The notes below the pieces were generated by a model, which worked only from the letters and a program-made list of their open reading frames with translations, was not told the origin of the DNA and made no database searches. A program made the position numbers and the translations under genes. Positions 40,321 to 43,118 of a stretch of 43,118 nt of DNA are shown in pieces (position 1 is the stretch's first letter; each line of letters opens with the position of its first letter). Source of the DNA: Lachnospiraceae bacterium UBA7076 (GTDB lineage Bacteria > Bacillota > Clostridia > Lachnospirales > Lachnospiraceae). The stretch spans positions 19,572 through 62,689 of the forward strand of contig DKZK01000004.1 in NCBI GenBank assembly GCA_002493625.1, given 5' to 3'.

Positions 40321-41688
40321 TTAATTCTCTGCGTAACGCAGTATTTTCTCCATATCTGCAATCAGATCCTTGGAATAATTATTTGCTTTTCTATATATTT
40401 CCTCCGCCTCAGCATAATTTCCGCTATTTAAAGCGCGAATCACGGATGCGCCAAACTGATGAAATCTTTTATGCTTCTCACCTAAAGTATCCCATATCGG
40501 GAGCACCTCCGGAATTTTCGGGGTCATGGAATAGTAAAAATGTCCGAAACCACACTTGGAGGAATCCAACTGCAATGGCATTACCTTTCTCTCCCTGACC
40601 ATTTTATGTAAATTATCCAGCCATACATGATGTGATGAAATAGCGTTTTTCATATATTCTGCAAATTCCTTGTTTTCCAGACGGAAAAAAGCATCATCTG
40701 TCATTGCTCCCATCTGCTTCACTGTCTCATCCAGTATTTTTTCAATATTAACAACCGGTTCAATCGCCTGATTTAAATCTGTGCTGACCTGTCGCATAAA
40801 ATCTGTGCTTCCAATTATCTGATTTTCCATTTCGGTCATGGAATGACTGATTTCCTGACTGACAGACGCAATGGAGCTAAAAGATTCATTGACATCTGAA
40901 ACGGCTTTCCGGTTTTGATCATTCAATTCCCACACATTTTTGATTCTGTCTGACATGGAATTAAGTGCACTAATTGTATTGGTTGCGCTTTTTGAGGTTT
41001 TTTGGGACGCATTCTTCATATTTTCAACAAAGTCCCCCATGTTGCCCACCATTTTCTGGGTTTCTCCCGCCAATTCACGAATTTCATTTGCTACAACGGC
41101 AAATCCTTTTCCTGCCTCTCCGGCCCTTGCCGCCTCAACAGAAGCATTTAACGCAAGCAGGTTTGTCTGCATGGATATGGTATCAATTCCGGTTATTACC
41201 TCGCCCATACGCTTCATAATCTCAAACAGATCTTCCATATCTTCCTTCATTTCCTTGGAGACAACCAACAACTGTTCAGAAAGCTCTTTTATAGATGTCA
41301 GCTCCTCCTGTCCGGATTCAATTTTCCGATATACTTCTTTTGTATCCTCCGAAACATTAATAATTGTATTGGTTAATTCTTCATGCTGATTATTGGAGCT
41401 TCCCGCTTCAAAAGACATACCGGAAGATGTTCCGAAAATAGCCTCGGTTGCCCGCTCTATACTTTTGGATATATCCATAATTTTTTCTGTCTGATGCTGT
41501 AATGTCAGGTCAAGGGAGCTAATCTGCATAATAACTTTTATGTTTTTTTCAAATATCTCCGCAAACTGTCTCCTTCCGTTTGACAGCCTCAAATACATGC
41601 TGTTCAACTCAGGTTCCTTCGAGTAATCCGCTGCTTTCAATTCTGAAACCGCTTTCACCAGTGTCGCCTTGTTACCTTTAATCCCCAT
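40321..41688 (-). CDS. Soluble methyl-accepting chemoreceptor with CZB domain
   Basis: A 455-residue cytosolic chemoreceptor: no membrane segment, a long coiled-coil signalling domain with hairpin tip TNLLALNASVEAARAGEAG (about 175-193), and a C-terminal chemoreceptor zinc-binding domain. CZB residues are visible: H354 in HHVWLDNL, C379 in CGFGHFYYS, and H406/H410 in EKHKRFHQF. CZB domains bind zinc and report zinc or hypochlorite-type signals to the chemotaxis array or to diguanylate cyclases. AGAGGG precedes ATG 41688. Single gene. Confidence 0.93.
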   Translation of the reverse strand: MGIKGNKATLVKAVSELKAADYSKEPELNSMYLRLSNGRRQFAEIFEKNIKVIMQISSLDLTLQHQTEKIMDISKSIERATEAIFGTSSGMSFEAGSSNNQHEELTNTIINVSEDTKEVYRKIESGQEELTSIKELSEQLLVVSKEMKEDMEDLFEIMKRMGEVITGIDTISMQTNLLALNASVEAARAGEAGKGFAVVANEIRELAGETQKMVGNMGDFVENMKNASQKTSKSATNTISALNSMSDRIKNVWELNDQNRKAVSDVNESFSSIASVSQEISHSMTEMENQIIGSTDFMRQVSTDLNQAIEPVVNIEKILDETVKQMGAMTDDAFFRLENKEFAEYMKNAISSHHVWLDNLHKMVRERKVMPLQLDSSKCGFGHFYYSMTPKIPEVLPIWDTLGEKHKRFHQFGASVIRALNSGNYAEAEEIYRKANNYSKDLIADMEKILRYAEN

Positions 41689-41871
41689 GCTTTTGCCCTC
41701 TCTTTTCTTTCAATAATTTAACATGTGACATTTGTTAAAAGTGCTCCAAATACCCATAAAATTTACGTACCTAGTGAATTAACACTATAATACATACATA
41801 ATACGTGATTTTGAGCAATTTGAAAAGGCTTTTTTACATAATTACATAAATTTCTTTTGCCGCTTCTTTCT

Positions 41872-43118
41872 CTACATAGCTGCATATTCATCTGCGGAAG
41901 CTGTAAAATTTTTTTCTTTTCTGTATAAATCAAAAAAGTAACTGTTATTTTCCAACAATTCCTCAAATGTCCCATTACCGACAATCCTTCCGTTTTTAAA
42001 TACGACGATACGGTCAAATTCTTTAATGGATGTCAGACGGTGGGCAACCGCAATCACGGTAGCATGACTTACCTGTTCTAAAACATTTTTCATAACGATG
42101 CCTTCTGTCACATTATCAAGCGCTGACGTTGCTTCATCTAAAACGACTATATCCGGATTATCAAACCAGAGCCGGGCTAATGCCAGCCGCTGCTTTTCCC
42201 CACCGGACAGACAAGTACCTTTCTCACCAATCCTTGTTTCCACTCCTTGTACCAACGCTGAAAGCATTGACAGCAAATGTGTTTTCTCAAGGCATACATG
42301 AATATCAGCTTGTGAAGCTTCATTGTCAAACGCCAGATTTTCTTTTATCGTGCCGTCAAAAACAGGAGCGTCCTGTGATAAATAAGCTGCTTTTTCGTAC
42401 AATGATTTCAGTGAAATATTTTTTAACGGTTCATTATCAAAAAAGACTTCTCCCTCATTATATTTGAGCAATCCCATCAGTATTTTTGTTAATGTTGATT
42501 TTCCCGAACCCGATTCACCGACAAATGCTATTTTCTCGCCTCTTTTAATTATCAGGCTGACAGACTTAAGCACTTTTTTGTTTTCATAGGAAAATGATAA
42601 ATTCTCAATACGAATTTCATTTAAGGGCGCAGCAAAATCCGTACCTCGCTCAAGCTGTGCATCTTCTTTTAAATTCAGCAGCTCCGTAAACCGGTGCCAG
42701 GCTGCTATATTCAATTTGTATTGTACATAAATGACGTTAAAAATCGCAATGGGCGTATACGCATTATCAATCAATGTGATTAAAGCGACTACCGAGCCAA
42801 CGGATAAATGATTGTTTTTCCATGCATAGACTAAAATCCCTATATCCAGACAGGCAACTAACAATGCAAATATTACAAAAAATGCCTCATGTATCATCGT
42901 CATTTTCACTTTTGACGATACGATAACACGTTTTGCTCCTGACGCCTTTTTTATTTCATTTGGAAATTGATACTTCATGCGGAAAATCGGCATTTCCATA
43001 AAACCACGCACAAGAAAATGGTTTAGTTCCTCCTCACCCGTCAGTATCTTTTCCTTTATCTGATATAAGCCCTTTAACAGCAAATTCGTTATCAAAAATA
43101 CCACAATATATCCTGCCA
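41872..43118 (-). CDS. ABC exporter with fused permease and ATPase, 5' end outside the window
   Basis: The last 415 or so residues of a type IV ABC exporter half-transporter; the frame is open to the window edge, so about the first 150-170 residues are missing. Three membrane segments remain, then an ATPase with GESGSGKST (Walker A), LSGGEKQRL (signature), IVVLDEATSALD (Walker B) and AHRLTS (H-loop). Such half-transporters export lipids, peptides or drugs as dimers. A GTG near 43104 is internal and not the start. Confidence 0.92.
   Translation of the reverse strand, partial: AGYIVVFLITNLLLKGLYQIKEKILTGEEELNHFLVRGFMEMPIFRMKYQFPNEIKKASGAKRVIVSSKVKMTMIHEAFFVIFALLVACLDIGILVYAWKNNHLSVGSVVALITLIDNAYTPIAIFNVIYVQYKLNIAAWHRFTELLNLKEDAQLERGTDFAAPLNEIRIENLSFSYENKKVLKSVSLIIKRGEKIAFVGESGSGKSTLTKILMGLLKYNEGEVFFDNEPLKNISLKSLYEKAAYLSQDAPVFDGTIKENLAFDNEASQADIHVCLEKTHLLSMLSALVQGVETRIGEKGTCLSGGEKQRLALARLWFDNPDIVVLDEATSALDNVTEGIVMKNVLEQVSHATVIAVAHRLTSIKEFDRIVVFKNGRIVGNGTFEELLENNSYFFDLYRKEKNFTASADEYAAM

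Overview
The window looks like chromosome from an endospore-forming, motile, low-GC Gram-positive bacterium of the Clostridia, most likely Lachnospiraceae. The evidence is a set of sporulation and germination genes (spoIIR, gerA, a gerB-type permease, a SPOCS/LysM coat-type protein, a YwmB-like protein), the long Gram-positive type of SRP RNA beside tadA, chemoreceptor genes, strong AGGAGG-type ribosome sites and AT-rich intergenic DNA. I see no prophage, transposase, tRNA, rRNA or CRISPR array. The placement is inference from gene content.

Layout. 0.1-4.4 kb: a PdaA-like peptidoglycan deacetylase with a membrane partner, a TSCPD protein, murG and an HD hydrolase. 4.4-9.0 kb: SRP RNA (ffs), tadA, a GNAT acetyltransferase, a repeat-bearing hypothetical, and the rsmA-tatD pair. 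9.1-17.5 kb: a very small soluble chemoreceptor-like protein, a MATE exporter divergent from a LysR regulator, a PLP aminotransferase, malQ, a plsC-type acyltransferase, a membrane hypothetical and a CPBP protease. 17.6-23.1 kb: an accessory polymorphic-toxin locus. 23.1-26.2 kb: a methyltransferase and the operon ddl-murI-DUF1934. 26.5-34.1 kb: gerA, a gerB/gerC fusion and spoIIR, then a protein behind a sigma-28-like promoter, a SPOCS/LysM protein and a PrcB-like lipoprotein. 34.1-36.1 kb: an AT-rich GntR/ABC transporter cassette. 36.1-43.1 kb: YwmB-like protein, rsmG, a DEDDh exonuclease, an acidic-repeat membrane protein, a CZB chemoreceptor and a truncated ABC exporter.

The most interesting region is 17.8-23.1 kb. 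One promoter precedes a tight operon: three small helical WXG100/LXG-associated-type proteins, a 203-residue protein that may be a chaperone, and a 333-residue toxin candidate. The toxin has a helical N-terminus and a C-terminal HEARH zincin motif. Four paralogous membrane-anchored proteins follow, which are candidate immunity proteins. Between and after them lie in-frame copies of only the last 22-25 codons of the toxin, repeated with a 665/666-bp period. Before the fourth paralogue a different, unrelated-looking C-terminal tail is found instead. This reads as an array of toxin-tail plus immunity cassettes downstream of one intact type VII-style toxin. No secretion machinery is encoded in the window.

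A second theme is repeated DNA between genes. Several terminators share a GGGGCTGTCRCA...TGYGACAGCCCC core, and some are expanded into 140-170-bp near-palindromes. A 43-nt repeat occurs three times. A 41-bp tandem triplication carries a ribosome site at the malQ/plsC junction. A long inverted repeat brackets the ddl promoter. Three proteins carry in-frame low-complexity tandem repeats.
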